NCBI GenBank assembly: GCA_021153265.1
Contig: JAGKTU010000009.1
Coordinates: forward strand, 1-45,942
Length of the DNA: 45,942 nt
Source: Clostridia bacterium
GTDB lineage: Bacteria > Bacillota > Clostridia > Oscillospirales > Oscillospiraceae
Direction: 5' to 3'
Below, piece by piece: positions 8,495 through 16,532 of the stretch. The notes under the pieces were generated by a model, which made no database searches, was not told the DNA's origin, and saw only the letters and a list, made by a program, of their open reading frames with translations. A program made the position numbers and the translations under genes. Each line of letters opens with the position of its first letter. Position 1 is the stretch's first letter.

Positions 8495-9532
8495 ATGGCA
8501 ACAAAACGTAACGGTACACAGGCTGAACGAGCCTCTGCCGAAGCAAAAAAGAACCATACTGCCAAAAACAGCGGAAAGAGCGGGAAAAAGAATACACCCA
8601 AATCCTCCAAGAAGCCGAAAGTGGCAAATCTGGACTTCATCAGCGTTTTTCCCAACCATGTGCTGATCGCTGTAGCCAGCTTGGGACTGTTTATTCTGTT
8701 TCTGGTTGCAGCGCTGGATCCCAATGACGGCTGGATCCTGGCAATTATCCGATCCATCATTCTGGGTCTGGTGGGCAAGGTCGGTTTTTACTTCTCCATT
8801 CCGGCTCTGCTGTACTTATTTGTGATCCATACTTTCGGGCGGAAGACGAAAGTGCAGATGCGTTCCATCTGCACCATTCTGTTTGTTTTCTTTTGCGGTT
8901 GTATTTATCACCTGAGTGTGGAACCGGAAGTGGGCTTTGATGTGCTTGGCAAACTCTATTCCGGTGGCGTGGATGGTTCGGCTGGTGGATTGTTGTGCGG
9001 TTGTGCAGCTATGCTGGTCAGCTGGTGTTTCAGTGTGCCGATTTCTTTTGTCCTGTTTACCATCGCAGCAATTCTGACTCTTTTAGGCGCAATGCGTATT
9101 ACCGTAGTCACTCTTTATCAGGCTTTCCAGAACCGTCCCCGAGATGAAGAGGCGGAAGAACGTGAAGAACGGGATCCTGCTACCGTTGTGGTCAATCATC
9201 TAACCAATAAGCGAATTGAGCATAACCGTCAGAAGCGCCAGCGTCTGGAGCAAAGCTACGAAGCTATGGACGAGGATGAGATGTACATCCGGGAACCTGC
9301 TCCCAGAACCATACGAAAGACTGAAGTGAAAGATCCCAAACGCGCCGAGGCATTTATGAATCAGATCGATAGCGAACCGAACGAGCCGGTTGCTGCCGCG
9401 GGGGAGACTGCAGAGCAGCCCCATAAGATCATTCCCGAGGAAAAGCCCAATCCGGTTCCCACGGCAAAACCCGCTAAGATCACACTCCCCGAGGAAAAAA
9501 GCACCCCCATCCCCAATTCCATGCGCGGCTGA
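8495..9532 (+). CDS. FtsK/SpoIIIE DNA translocase, N-terminal fragment (frameshifted)
   Basis: This is the membrane part of an FtsK/SpoIIIE translocase. It has a basic Lys/Ala/Ser-rich start, about four membrane segments between residues 45 and 205, then an acidic/charged linker. The reading frame stops at 9530-9532, just where the translocase alpha domain begins in the -1 frame. A single missing base near 9526 would restore an uninterrupted protein of about 820 residues reading MR-RLNETLASF. The aromatic-PP-LL motif usually found just before this point is not visible. AAGGGGG precedes the ATG. Sequencing error, a real mutation and programmed frameshifting all remain possible. Confidence 0.85.
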   Translation: MATKRNGTQAERASAEAKKNHTAKNSGKSGKKNTPKSSKKPKVANLDFISVFPNHVLIAVASLGLFILFLVAALDPNDGWILAIIRSIILGLVGKVGFYFSIPALLYLFVIHTFGRKTKVQMRSICTILFVFFCGCIYHLSVEPEVGFDVLGKLYSGGVDGSAGGLLCGCAAMLVSWCFSVPISFVLFTIAAILTLLGAMRITVVTLYQAFQNRPRDEEAEEREERDPATVVVNHLTNKRIEHNRQKRQRLEQSYEAMDEDEMYIREPAPRTIRKTEVKDPKRAEAFMNQIDSEPNEPVAAAGETAEQPHKIIPEEKPNPVPTAKPAKITLPEEKSTPIPNSMRG

Positions 9533-10965
9533 ACGAGACTCTGGCCAGCTTTAAAATTGATGCCCATATCGTCAACGTTACCCGTGGCCCCAGTGTTACC
9601 CGATACGAGGTGGAGCTGGATAAGGGTGTTCGTCTGAATAAGCTGACCTCTGTTGCAGACGATATTGCGCTGAGTTTGGGTGCAGCCAGTGTTCGTATCG
9701 CTCCTGTGCCCGGAAAGATTTCTGTGGTTGGCATTGAGGTGCCTAACCGCGCTGTCAGTACAGTTGCCCTGCGGGAGGTCATCGACTCTGCGGAATTTGC
9801 CAAATCCAAGTCCAAATCCTCTTTCGCTGTGGGCAAGGACATCGGTGACCACTGTATCGTGGGAAATATCGCAAAGATGCCCCATATGCTCATCGCCGGT
9901 ACCACCGGCTCCGGTAAGTCTGTGTGCATGAACTCCATCATCCTGAGCCTGCTGTACAAGTCCGGCCCCGAGGATGTGAAGCTCATCATGGTGGACCCCA
10001 AGATGGTGGAACTTGCCAATTATAACGGCATTCCCCACCTGATGATCCCCGTCGTCACCGACCCCAAGAAGGCCGCGGGCGCTCTCCAGTGGGCTGTTAC
10101 CGAAATGATGCGCCGCTATAAGACCATGTCTGATTCCGGTGTCCGGGACCTGGAGTCCTTTAACGGTATCGTCGAGGCCGAGGGCGGTCAAAAGCTGCCT
10201 CAGCTGATTGTCATCATCGATGAGCTGGCTGACTTGATGCTGGTTGCTGCAAAAGAGGTGGAAGATTCCATCTGCCGTATCGCCCAGATGGGCCGTGCAG
10301 CCGGTATCCATCTGGTTATCGCAACCCAGCGCCCCTCTGCTGACGTTATCACCGGTCTGATGAAGGCAAATATCCCCTCCAGAATCGCATTCTCCGTGGC
10401 ATCCGGTATCGAATCCCGAATCATTCTCGATACCGTTGGTGCTGAAAAGCTGGTCGGTAAGGGCGATATGCTCTTTGCACCCATCGGCAGCGGCAAGCCT
10501 CTGCGTGTTCAGGGCTGTTTCGTCAGCGATGCGGAAGTAGAAGCAGTCACTTCCTATATTAAGCAGAACTACGTCAGCAATTATGACCAGCAGGTTCTTG
10601 CGGATATCGAAAAGGCCGCACAAAACACCGGCAAAAAGGCAGTTTCTGTGGCCGATCCCGAGCCGAACGATGCAGAGCTGGACGGCGATGAGATGCTGCC
10701 GGCAGCTGTGGATGTGATTCTGGAAACCGGACAGGCTTCCGTATCCATGCTCCAGCGGCGTCTGAAGCTGGGCTATGCCCGTGCAGCCCGGATCGTGGAT
10801 GAGATGGAGGAGAAAGGCATTGTCGGTCCCTTCCAGGGCAGCAAGCCCCGTGCCATTCTCATCACCAAGGAGCAATGGGCTTCCATGAAGGGTGGCCAAC
10901 CGGAGCAAATGTCCTTCTCCAATATGGAGGAAGATTACAGCCACGGCCCCGAAGAATTTGAATAA
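9526..10965 (+). CDS. FtsK/SpoIIIE DNA translocase, C-terminal motor fragment (frameshifted)
   Basis: This is the motor part of the same translocase: alpha domain (VTRGPSVTRYEVE), RecA-like domain with Walker A GTTGSGKS (about nt 9898) and Walker B LIVIIDELADLM (about 10204), the ATQRPSADVITG segment, and a C-terminal winged-helix gamma domain (from about nt 10690). The gamma domain would read KOPS/SRS sequences. The fragment is in the -1 frame relative to the N-terminal part. The only canonical start after the previous stop is GTG 9610, which has no ribosome site and would delete the first part of the alpha domain. Residues involved in ATP use are intact, so this is not an old, decayed pseudogene. 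It is followed by a strong terminator. Confidence 0.88.
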   Translation, partial: RLNETLASFKIDAHIVNVTRGPSVTRYEVELDKGVRLNKLTSVADDIALSLGAASVRIAPVPGKISVVGIEVPNRAVSTVALREVIDSAEFAKSKSKSSFAVGKDIGDHCIVGNIAKMPHMLIAGTTGSGKSVCMNSIILSLLYKSGPEDVKLIMVDPKMVELANYNGIPHLMIPVVTDPKKAAGALQWAVTEMMRRYKTMSDSGVRDLESFNGIVEAEGGQKLPQLIVIIDELADLMLVAAKEVEDSICRIAQMGRAAGIHLVIATQRPSADVITGLMKANIPSRIAFSVASGIESRIILDTVGAEKLVGKGDMLFAPIGSGKPLRVQGCFVSDAEVEAVTSYIKQNYVSNYDQQVLADIEKAAQNTGKKAVSVADPEPNDAELDGDEMLPAAVDVILETGQASVSMLQRRLKLGYARAARIVDEMEEKGIVGPFQGSKPRAILITKEQWASMKGGQPEQMSFSNMEEDYSHGPEEFE

Positions 10966-10979
10966 TTCCAAACCCTTTT

Positions 10980-11009
10980 CGGCGCAGCCAAATGGCTGCG
11001 CCGTTTTTT
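10980..11009 (+). terminator. Rho-independent terminator after ftsK/spoIIIE
   Basis: A 10-bp GC-rich stem (CGGCGCAGCC with its complement) has an AAAT loop and is followed by six T residues. Confidence 0.9.
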
Positions 11010-11022
11010 GTGTTCCTCAAGG

Positions 11023-11050
11023 GCATATTCGGAATGCCTCTGCATAGTCT
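11023..11050 (+). promoter_or_regulatory. Sigma-E-like promoter of the spoIIIA operon
   Basis: GCATATT (11023-11029) matches the sigma-E -35 consensus, and CATAGTCT (11043-11050) matches the CATA core of its -10, 13 bases apart. This fits the known mother-cell control of spoIIIA in Bacillus. No sigma-A promoter is visible. Confidence 0.65.
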
Positions 11051-11068
11051 TTCTCAGGAGTGATGCAA

Positions 11069-11905
11069 ATGAAGTGCGCTTGGAAAGACCTATTGAGCAT
11101 TTTACCGGCTTGGATGCGGCTGCCGGTGGACAAGGTTGGCAGGGAATCCTGTCAGGAAGTCCGCTTGCGGCTGGGCATACCCCCGGAAATCGTAATGTAC
11201 GGAAAACATGTTTGGCTGGACAGGCAGGTTACCCGGGATGATCTGAATCAATGTATCAACAGTGCAAGCAGGTATTCACCATGGAATTCCACCACGGCAG
11301 GACAGGGGTATCTGACCGCCTCCGGAGGGCATCGGATCGGAATTTGCGGCGAGGGGATCATCAAAAACGGAATCCTCACCGGGTTTCGCGAGGTGCGATC
11401 CCTTTGTATCCGGGTGGCGAGGGACTATCCGGGAATTGCCGGAGAATTATCCGGCAAAATGCAGTCTGTTTTGATCATCGGCGCACCGGGTTGGGGAAAA
11501 ACCACCCTCCTCCGGGATCTGATTCGGGGACTATCCAATTTGGATCAACACATCGCGGTGGTGGACGAGCGTGGTGAGCTATTTCCCTCTGGACCTGCGT
11601 TTTCGCCGGGAAAATGTAGTGATGTGCTTTGCGGCTGTTCAAAACGCGAGGGTATCGAGGTGCTGCTGCGAACCATGGGTCCGGATTGGATCGCTGTGGA
11701 TGAGATCACTGCCGGAGAAGACTGCGAAGCACTTCTGAAAGCCGCCTACTGCGGTGTTAAACTGGCAGCAACTGCCCATGCCGGTTCATTGGATGACTTC
11801 AAAAAGCGACCTGTTTACCGCCCGTTGGTCGAAAGCGGCCTGTTTCACCATGTGATGGTACTGCGGCAGGACAAGTCCTGGACACTGGAAAGGATGGGAA
11901 AATGA
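11069..11905 (+). CDS. spoIIIAA: Stage III sporulation protein AA (ATPase)
   Basis: This is the secretion-type ATPase of the SpoIIIA-SpoIIQ channel that links mother cell and forespore, 278 residues. Walker A GAPGWGKTT begins at residue 138, the Asp/Glu box VDERGELF follows, and Walker B is in DWIAVDEIT, as in type II/IV secretion ATPases. The ATG at 11069 has AGGAG 8 bases upstream; the in-frame GTG at 11060 overlaps that site. It is the first gene of a complete eight-gene operon and overlaps spoIIIAB by 4 bases. Confidence 0.95.
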   Translation: MKCAWKDLLSILPAWMRLPVDKVGRESCQEVRLRLGIPPEIVMYGKHVWLDRQVTRDDLNQCINSASRYSPWNSTTAGQGYLTASGGHRIGICGEGIIKNGILTGFREVRSLCIRVARDYPGIAGELSGKMQSVLIIGAPGWGKTTLLRDLIRGLSNLDQHIAVVDERGELFPSGPAFSPGKCSDVLCGCSKREGIEVLLRTMGPDWIAVDEITAGEDCEALLKAAYCGVKLAATAHAGSLDDFKKRPVYRPLVESGLFHHVMVLRQDKSWTLERMGK

Positions 11906-12414
11906 ATTTCAAATGGATCGGGGCCATAATGGTTATCGTGGGCTGCGGCGGATTCGGATTCTCTCTGGCTGCGGCCCACCGCAGAGAGGAAGCTACATTG
12001 CAGCAGCTTATCTTTGCACTGGATTATATGGAATGTGAACTCCAATATCGGTTAACGCCCCTTCCGGATCTTTGCCGTGCGGCTGCGGGAGAACAGCGCG
12101 GATGCGTGCGGGATGTTCTGCTCTGCTTGTCCAGAGAGCTGGATGCACAGATCTCGCCGGACGCAGAGCGGTGTATGCAGGCGGCACTTTCCTCGGTGGA
12201 GGACATCCCCAAGCACACCCGTGGAGCGCTTGCAGATATGGGAAAAACATTGGGACGATTTGACTTAAGCGGACAACTCAAGGGGCTGGAGCAGGTTCGC
12301 GCATCCTGCCGCGCAGAACTGGAATCTCTTCGGTCAAACCGGGAGCCGCAGCTTCGCAGTTATCAGACTTTGGGGCTTTGCGCTGGTGCAGCGCTGACCA
12401 TTTTACTGGTGTAA
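11902..12414 (+). CDS. spoIIIAB: Stage III sporulation protein AB
   Basis: This 170-residue membrane protein resembles the GspF platform proteins of type II secretion. It has an N-terminal membrane segment (residues 5-25), a helical soluble domain containing QQLIFALDYMECELQYRLTPL, which is characteristic of SpoIIIAB, and a C-terminal membrane segment. Its ATG overlaps the spoIIIAA stop (ATGA), so translation is coupled. Confidence 0.94.
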   Translation: MNFKWIGAIMVIVGCGGFGFSLAAAHRREEATLQQLIFALDYMECELQYRLTPLPDLCRAAAGEQRGCVRDVLLCLSRELDAQISPDAERCMQAALSSVEDIPKHTRGALADMGKTLGRFDLSGQLKGLEQVRASCRAELESLRSNREPQLRSYQTLGLCAGAALTILLV

Positions 12415-12417
12415 ACT

Positions 12418-12612
12418 ATGGAAATTGATCTGATATTTAAAATAGCTGCCATTGGCATTATAGTGTCTATCCTGAATCAGGTTTTGTCCCGGTCGGGTAG
12501 GGAAGAACAGGCCACCATGACCACACTGGCCGGCCTGGTTGTGGTGCTGATGATGCTGGCACAGAAGATCGCGGACTTATTTGATCTGGTGAAGGAGTTG
12601 TTTCAGTTCTAA
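12418..12612 (+). CDS. spoIIIAC: Stage III sporulation protein AC
   Basis: A 64-residue protein with two membrane segments separated by the loop LSRSGREEQATM, the normal size and pattern of SpoIIIAC. It lies 3 bases after spoIIIAB and its stop overlaps the start of spoIIIAD (TAATG). Confidence 0.94.
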   Translation: MEIDLIFKIAAIGIIVSILNQVLSRSGREEQATMTTLAGLVVVLMMLAQKIADLFDLVKELFQF

Positions 12613-13007
12613 TGGAACTGTTCATGAAGGCTGCCGGAGCAGCATTGATCGCATCCGTTCTTGGTTTAGCTTTGAGCAAACAGTCCAAGGATATGCAGAT
12701 CCTTCTGGTTATCGCAGGATGTTGTATGGTTGCGGGGATCGCGGCAACATTCCTGCGGCCTGTATTGGAGCTGCTTGGACAACTGCAGGCTATGGGAAAC
12801 CTGAATTCCGAACTGACAGGGATCCTGATCAGAGCTGCCGGCATCGGTCTTGTTTCAGAACTGGCCTGCATGATCTGCACCGATTCCGGAAATGCATCAT
12901 TAGGAAAAACCGTCCAGCTATTGGGATCTGCAGCGGTTTTGTATCTGGCAATTCCTGTTTTCAGAGGACTCATAGAACTGATACAGGGAATCCTGGAGGG
13001 CGTTTGA
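12612..13007 (+). CDS. spoIIIAD: Stage III sporulation protein AD
   Basis: A 131-residue protein with about four hydrophobic segments and a central Glu/Ala-rich helix with the family sequence GIGLVSELACMICTDSGNA. It is translationally coupled at both ends (TAATG upstream, TGATG downstream). Confidence 0.94.
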   Translation: MELFMKAAGAALIASVLGLALSKQSKDMQILLVIAGCCMVAGIAATFLRPVLELLGQLQAMGNLNSELTGILIRAAGIGLVSELACMICTDSGNASLGKTVQLLGSAAVLYLAIPVFRGLIELIQGILEGV

Positions 13008-14044
13008 TGCGGCTGATGCTGATCGTTCTGCTGGTTCTATCTCTTGCGATGCCTGTTTCTGCTGCGGATATCACAGCGCCCACCGTGCCGGAGTCCGGTC
13101 GGGACTTGATGCCGGAGGATGGGACGAGCTTTGGTGATGGGCTATGGCAGATCTGCTGCCGTGGGCTTGCAAAAATCCGTCCCGATATAGCAGAGGGCGC
13201 GAAAATCAGCCTTTGCATCATTGCTGCGGTGGTTATGCTGTCAATTTTGTCAGCGTTCCCGGGAATGACGGAAAAATGCTGCGATCTTGTTGGCGCAGTA
13301 TGTATTGCCGGACTGCTCCTGGGAAGCGCCAATTCTCTGATCCGGCTGGGGACGGATACCGTGGAAGAGATATCCCAGTACGGAAAACTGCTGCTGCCTG
13401 TGATGACAACGGCGTTGGCGGCGCAAGGCGGTCTGACAACTTCAGCGTCGCTGTATGTGGGTACAGCGGCATTCGATACGCTGCTTTCCGGTGTGATCGC
13501 ATCCGTCCTGGTACCCATGGTTTATATATATCTGGCATTGGCAGCTGCCAATGCTGCGATAGGCGATGATCTGCTGAAAAAGCTTCGGGATTTCCTCAAG
13601 TGGCTGATGACATGGGTTCTTAAAACGGTGCTGTATGTATTCACCGGCTACATGGGTATCACCGGAGTAGTCAGCGGAACCACAGATGCCGCCGCATTAA
13701 AAGCAGCCAAGCTGACCATTTCCGGCGTTGTGCCGGTGGTGGGCGGTATTTTGTCAGATGCATCAGAAGCAGTGCTCGTCAGCGCAGGTGTGGTGAAAAA
13801 TGCGGCTGGAATTTATGGGATTTTTGCGGTATTGGCATTGATCGCCGAGCCTTTTTTCAGAATTGGTGTGCATTATTTGATACTGAAGTTCACGGCGGCC
13901 GTCTGCGGAATCTTCGCCTCAAAAAGGATCACGGAGTTGATTGGCGATTTTACATCTGTCATGGGTCTTCTTCTGGCTATGACAGGAACGGTGTGCCTGC
14001 TGATTTTAATCAGTACGGTATGCTTTCTACGGGGGGTGGGATAA
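13007..14044 (+). CDS. spoIIIAE: Stage III sporulation protein AE
   Basis: A 345-residue polytopic membrane protein of the SpoIIIA channel. It begins with a signal peptide (LVLSLAMPVSAA) and has about seven further hydrophobic stretches. The conserved family core lies in LLPVMTTALAAQGG and TISGVVPVVGGILSDASE. The start is the ATG at 13007, overlapping the spoIIIAD stop with GGAGGG before it. An open frame continues upstream to 12719, but that part reads within spoIIIAD in another frame and is not real. Confidence 0.94.
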   Translation: MRLMLIVLLVLSLAMPVSAADITAPTVPESGRDLMPEDGTSFGDGLWQICCRGLAKIRPDIAEGAKISLCIIAAVVMLSILSAFPGMTEKCCDLVGAVCIAGLLLGSANSLIRLGTDTVEEISQYGKLLLPVMTTALAAQGGLTTSASLYVGTAAFDTLLSGVIASVLVPMVYIYLALAAANAAIGDDLLKKLRDFLKWLMTWVLKTVLYVFTGYMGITGVVSGTTDAAALKAAKLTISGVVPVVGGILSDASEAVLVSAGVVKNAAGIYGIFAVLALIAEPFFRIGVHYLILKFTAAVCGIFASKRITELIGDFTSVMGLLLAMTGTVCLLILISTVCFLRGVG

Positions 14045-14511
14045 TGGAGGCTGTCCGGCAATATATTATCTCTGTCACTGCCGCAGCAATCCTCTGCGGC
14101 ATCCTCACAGCCATGGTAGGAGGAAAACAGATCAAGCCGGTATGGAAGCTGATCGCAGGAATCTTTTTGACCCTGACCGCCGTCAAACCGCTGGCAGATA
14201 TTGATTTGGGTTCGGTACCCACCCTTGCAGAAACATACAGTCTGCAGGCGGAGGCAGCGGTACTGGAAGGGGAGACAATGCTGAATTCCCAAAGGCAAGG
14301 GATCATAAAATCCCGTCTGGAAGCATATATCTTGGACAAAGCCAAAGCGATTGGCGTGACGCTAACGGTGGACGTATCTCTGGATGATAAGAGTCTTCCT
14401 GTATCTGTTCGATTATCCGGTGATGTATCACCCGGCGCTAAATCGCGGCTTCAGTCCATCATCGCAGCAGATTTGGGAATACCTAAGGAGGCGCAAATAT
14501 GGGTCGGCTAA
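14044..14511 (+). CDS. spoIIIAF: Stage III sporulation protein AF
   Basis: A 155-residue protein with two N-terminal membrane segments (residues 8-45) followed by a ring-building-motif type extracytoplasmic domain. The start ATG overlaps the spoIIIAE stop (TAATG) and follows GGGGGTGGG. The last codons overlap spoIIIAG by 13 bases. Confidence 0.92.
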   Translation: MEAVRQYIISVTAAAILCGILTAMVGGKQIKPVWKLIAGIFLTLTAVKPLADIDLGSVPTLAETYSLQAEAAVLEGETMLNSQRQGIIKSRLEAYILDKAKAIGVTLTVDVSLDDKSLPVSVRLSGDVSPGAKSRLQSIIAADLGIPKEAQIWVG

Positions 14512-14984
14512 AGATTCCGGATACGGTCACGGATTTCGTCAAGAAGTACCGCTATGTAGTCCTTGTGCTGCTGGCAGGGATCATCCTGATGTGCCTGCCC
14601 GGTAAAGCGAGAGAAACTCAGACGGAATCCACAGTCCATACCACGCAGGAGGTAACCGATACGGCGAGGGAACTGGAACAGATCCTGTCGCATGTAAAAG
14701 GGGCTGGGAAGGTTCGGGTTATGCTGACAAGAGCACAAGGCGAGAGGACCATCTATCAAACAAACAGAAGCGGCGACGGCAGCAGCATGGATACAGTGGT
14801 CATCACAGGTTCTGACAGAACACAGCAGGGCTTGGTCCGGCAGATCGATCCGCCGGTATATCTGGGCGCTGTGATCGTTTGTCAGGGTGGAGATGATCCT
14901 GCCGTCCGCCTTGCTATTGTGGATGCCGTGTCCGATGCCACCGGCTTGGGAACGGACAGGATCACTGTGTTAAAAATGAAATGA
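14499..14984 (+). CDS. spoIIIAG: Stage III sporulation protein AG
   Basis: A 161-residue bitopic protein with a cytoplasmic N-terminus, one membrane segment (residues 18-35) and an extracytoplasmic ring-forming domain (GAGKVRVMLT to the C-terminus). In Bacillus this protein forms a large ring in the intermembrane space. AAGGAGG lies 7 bases before the ATG. Confidence 0.94.
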   Translation: MGRLKIPDTVTDFVKKYRYVVLVLLAGIILMCLPGKARETQTESTVHTTQEVTDTARELEQILSHVKGAGKVRVMLTRAQGERTIYQTNRSGDGSSMDTVVITGSDRTQQGLVRQIDPPVYLGAVIVCQGGDDPAVRLAIVDAVSDATGLGTDRITVLKMK

Positions 14985-14999
14985 ATAGGGGGCATTTTT

Positions 15000-15557
15000 A
15001 TGAAAAACTGGAAGAAAAACGGTATTGCCGCAGCTATTTTGGTTACAGTCTGTGCAGGCATCTATGTGAATTGGCTCTATACGGAAAAATCAACAGCCAC
15101 CGGCTTGGAGGACACGCTGAATGCCGAAAAGGTCATGTCGACCGATATGCTGATGCTTTCGGAAGACGCATCTGCTCTTGCGGCCGAAGACCAACTCAAC
15201 AATACCGCTACCGATTACTTTGCAGCCGTACGTTTGTCGAGGCAGGAGGCCCGGGATTCCGCCATTGGTCTGCTTGAGGAAGCCATGGCCTACAGCGACA
15301 GCACCAAGGCAGCGGAATCCAGTGCCCAGCTTGAGGATATCGTTCAGACCGCACTGAGTGAATCTCAAATTGAAAGTCTGGTCATCGCAAAAGGTTACAC
15401 CGACTGCGTTGCGTATATGACCGGGGAGGGGATCTCCGTTGCTGTGGCAGCACCGGAGGGAGGACTGCAGGATGCAGATGTTGCGGTGATCGCGGATATT
15501 GTCATGAACCAGTCCGATTACACCCTTTCCGACATCCGTATCGTTGAGGTCCAGTGA
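15000..15557 (+). CDS. spoIIIAH: Stage III sporulation protein AH
   Basis: This 185-residue protein is the mother-cell partner of the forespore protein SpoIIQ. It has one N-terminal membrane segment (residues 9-25), a charged helical part with YFAAVRLSRQEARDSA, which is typical of the family, and a C-terminal ring-building fold. It is the last gene of the operon and is followed by a terminator. A SpoIIQ or LytM-type partner is not in this window. Confidence 0.94.
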   Translation: MKNWKKNGIAAAILVTVCAGIYVNWLYTEKSTATGLEDTLNAEKVMSTDMLMLSEDASALAAEDQLNNTATDYFAAVRLSRQEARDSAIGLLEEAMAYSDSTKAAESSAQLEDIVQTALSESQIESLVIAKGYTDCVAYMTGEGISVAVAAPEGGLQDADVAVIADIVMNQSDYTLSDIRIVEVQ

Positions 15558-15564
15558 CACATTG

Positions 15565-15592
15565 CCCCGGAGATGAAAATCTCCGGGGTTTT
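15565..15592 (+). terminator. Rho-independent terminator of the spoIIIA operon
   Basis: A 10-bp stem CCCCGGAGAT with its complement, a GAAA loop and four T residues. Confidence 0.88.
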
Positions 15593-15607
15593 GGCGCAGA
15601 AAAGAGT

Positions 15608-15635
15608 TGTATTTTTTTGGATTTGTGGTACAATA
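15608..15635 (+). promoter_or_regulatory. Sigma-A promoter of the Gls24-nusB-xse-ispA operon
   Basis: TTGTAT (15608-15613) and TACAAT (15630-15635) are 16 bases apart, with TGG before the -10 (extended -10). Confidence 0.68.
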
Positions 15636-15689
15636 TACAAAAGTATGTCGTGGGTTCGGCCTGCGTCAATGATTTAGGAGGTCTTTATT

Positions 15690-16058
15690 ATGGCTGAATA
15701 TAAGCAGTACATCACCCAGATCCAGGAAAATGGCAATGTGATGATTTCTGAAGATGTTGTCTGCACCATCGCTGTGCAATCTCTGAGCGAAGTTGAGGGT
15801 ATTGCCGGTCTGAATACCAAGGGCGGCTCCGACCTGATCGAGATTGCTGCCAAGAAGAACTGGGGCAAGGCCATGAAGGTTCAGATTTGTGAGAATAATT
15901 CCCTGAATGTGGAGTGCAGCATTCTGGTTGCCTACGGCAATGCGGTCGTGGATGTGGCCAAGGCTGCCCAGCTTGCCGTGACCAATGCGCTGGAGTCTAT
16001 GACTGGCGTGAAGGTCAACTCTGTCAATGTCAATGTCAGTGGCATTGTCCATAAGTAA
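15690..16058 (+). CDS. Asp23/Gls24 family (YqhY-like) protein
   Basis: A 122-residue protein that is one Asp23/Gls24 domain, with ISEDVVCTIAVQSLSEVEGI at residues 17-36 and the C-terminal VKVNSVNVNVSGI. Its position just before nusB matches B. subtilis yqhY, which is linked to the control of acetyl-CoA carboxylase, but accB and accC are not upstream here. AGGAGG precedes the ATG. It is the first gene of a seven-gene run. Confidence 0.9.
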   Translation: MAEYKQYITQIQENGNVMISEDVVCTIAVQSLSEVEGIAGLNTKGGSDLIEIAAKKNWGKAMKVQICENNSLNVECSILVAYGNAVVDVAKAAQLAVTNALESMTGVKVNSVNVNVSGIVHK

Positions 16059-16067
16059 GGTAACGCC

Positions 16068-16532
16068 ATGACCAGAGCAAATGCCAGAGAACTGGCCGTA
16101 CATCTGATTTATGGCCGGGATTTTACCGGCGAAGAACCCCAGCAGGTGGTTTCCATCCGACTGGATAAGGAGTATTATTCCAAGCTTTCCGCAGAGAATG
16201 AAGTCTATGCCGAGCGCCCCAACCGCGCCCAGCTGGCATATATCGACAATGTAGTTGCCGGTGTGGCCAACCGGCAGGAGGAACTGAATGCCACCATTCA
16301 GAAGTTTTCCATCGGCTGGGACGTAACCCGTATTTCCCGTCTGGCCCGGAGCGTGATGCAGCTGGCGATCTACGAGATCCTCTATGTTGAGGATGTTCCC
16401 ACCGGCGTTGCAGTTTCCGAAGCCGTGCGCCTTGCCAAGAAATATGACGGCAATGATACCGGTTCCTTTGTCAACGGTATTCTGGGCGCTTTCGCTCGCA
16501 GTCTGTCCGCCCCTAAGGAAGAGGAAGTTTAA
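16068..16532 (+). CDS. nusB: Transcription antitermination factor NusB
   Basis: This 154-residue RNA-binding protein works with NusE on boxA RNA in rRNA antitermination. The N-terminal ARELAVHLIYGRDF and the C-terminal VAVSEAVRLAKKYDGNDTGS followed by FVNGILG are NusB hallmarks. A loop of about 15 residues near residue 30-50 makes it slightly longer than average. It starts 9 bases after the Gls24 stop. Confidence 0.94.
   Translation: MTRANARELAVHLIYGRDFTGEEPQQVVSIRLDKEYYSKLSAENEVYAERPNRAQLAYIDNVVAGVANRQEELNATIQKFSIGWDVTRISRLARSVMQLAIYEILYVEDVPTGVAVSEAVRLAKKYDGNDTGSFVNGILGAFARSLSAPKEEEV

Noticed and set aside
12719..13006. Upstream extension of spoIIIAE
   Set aside because: The extension is a shifted reading of spoIIIAD; the ATG at 13007 has a ribosome site and starts a signal peptide.
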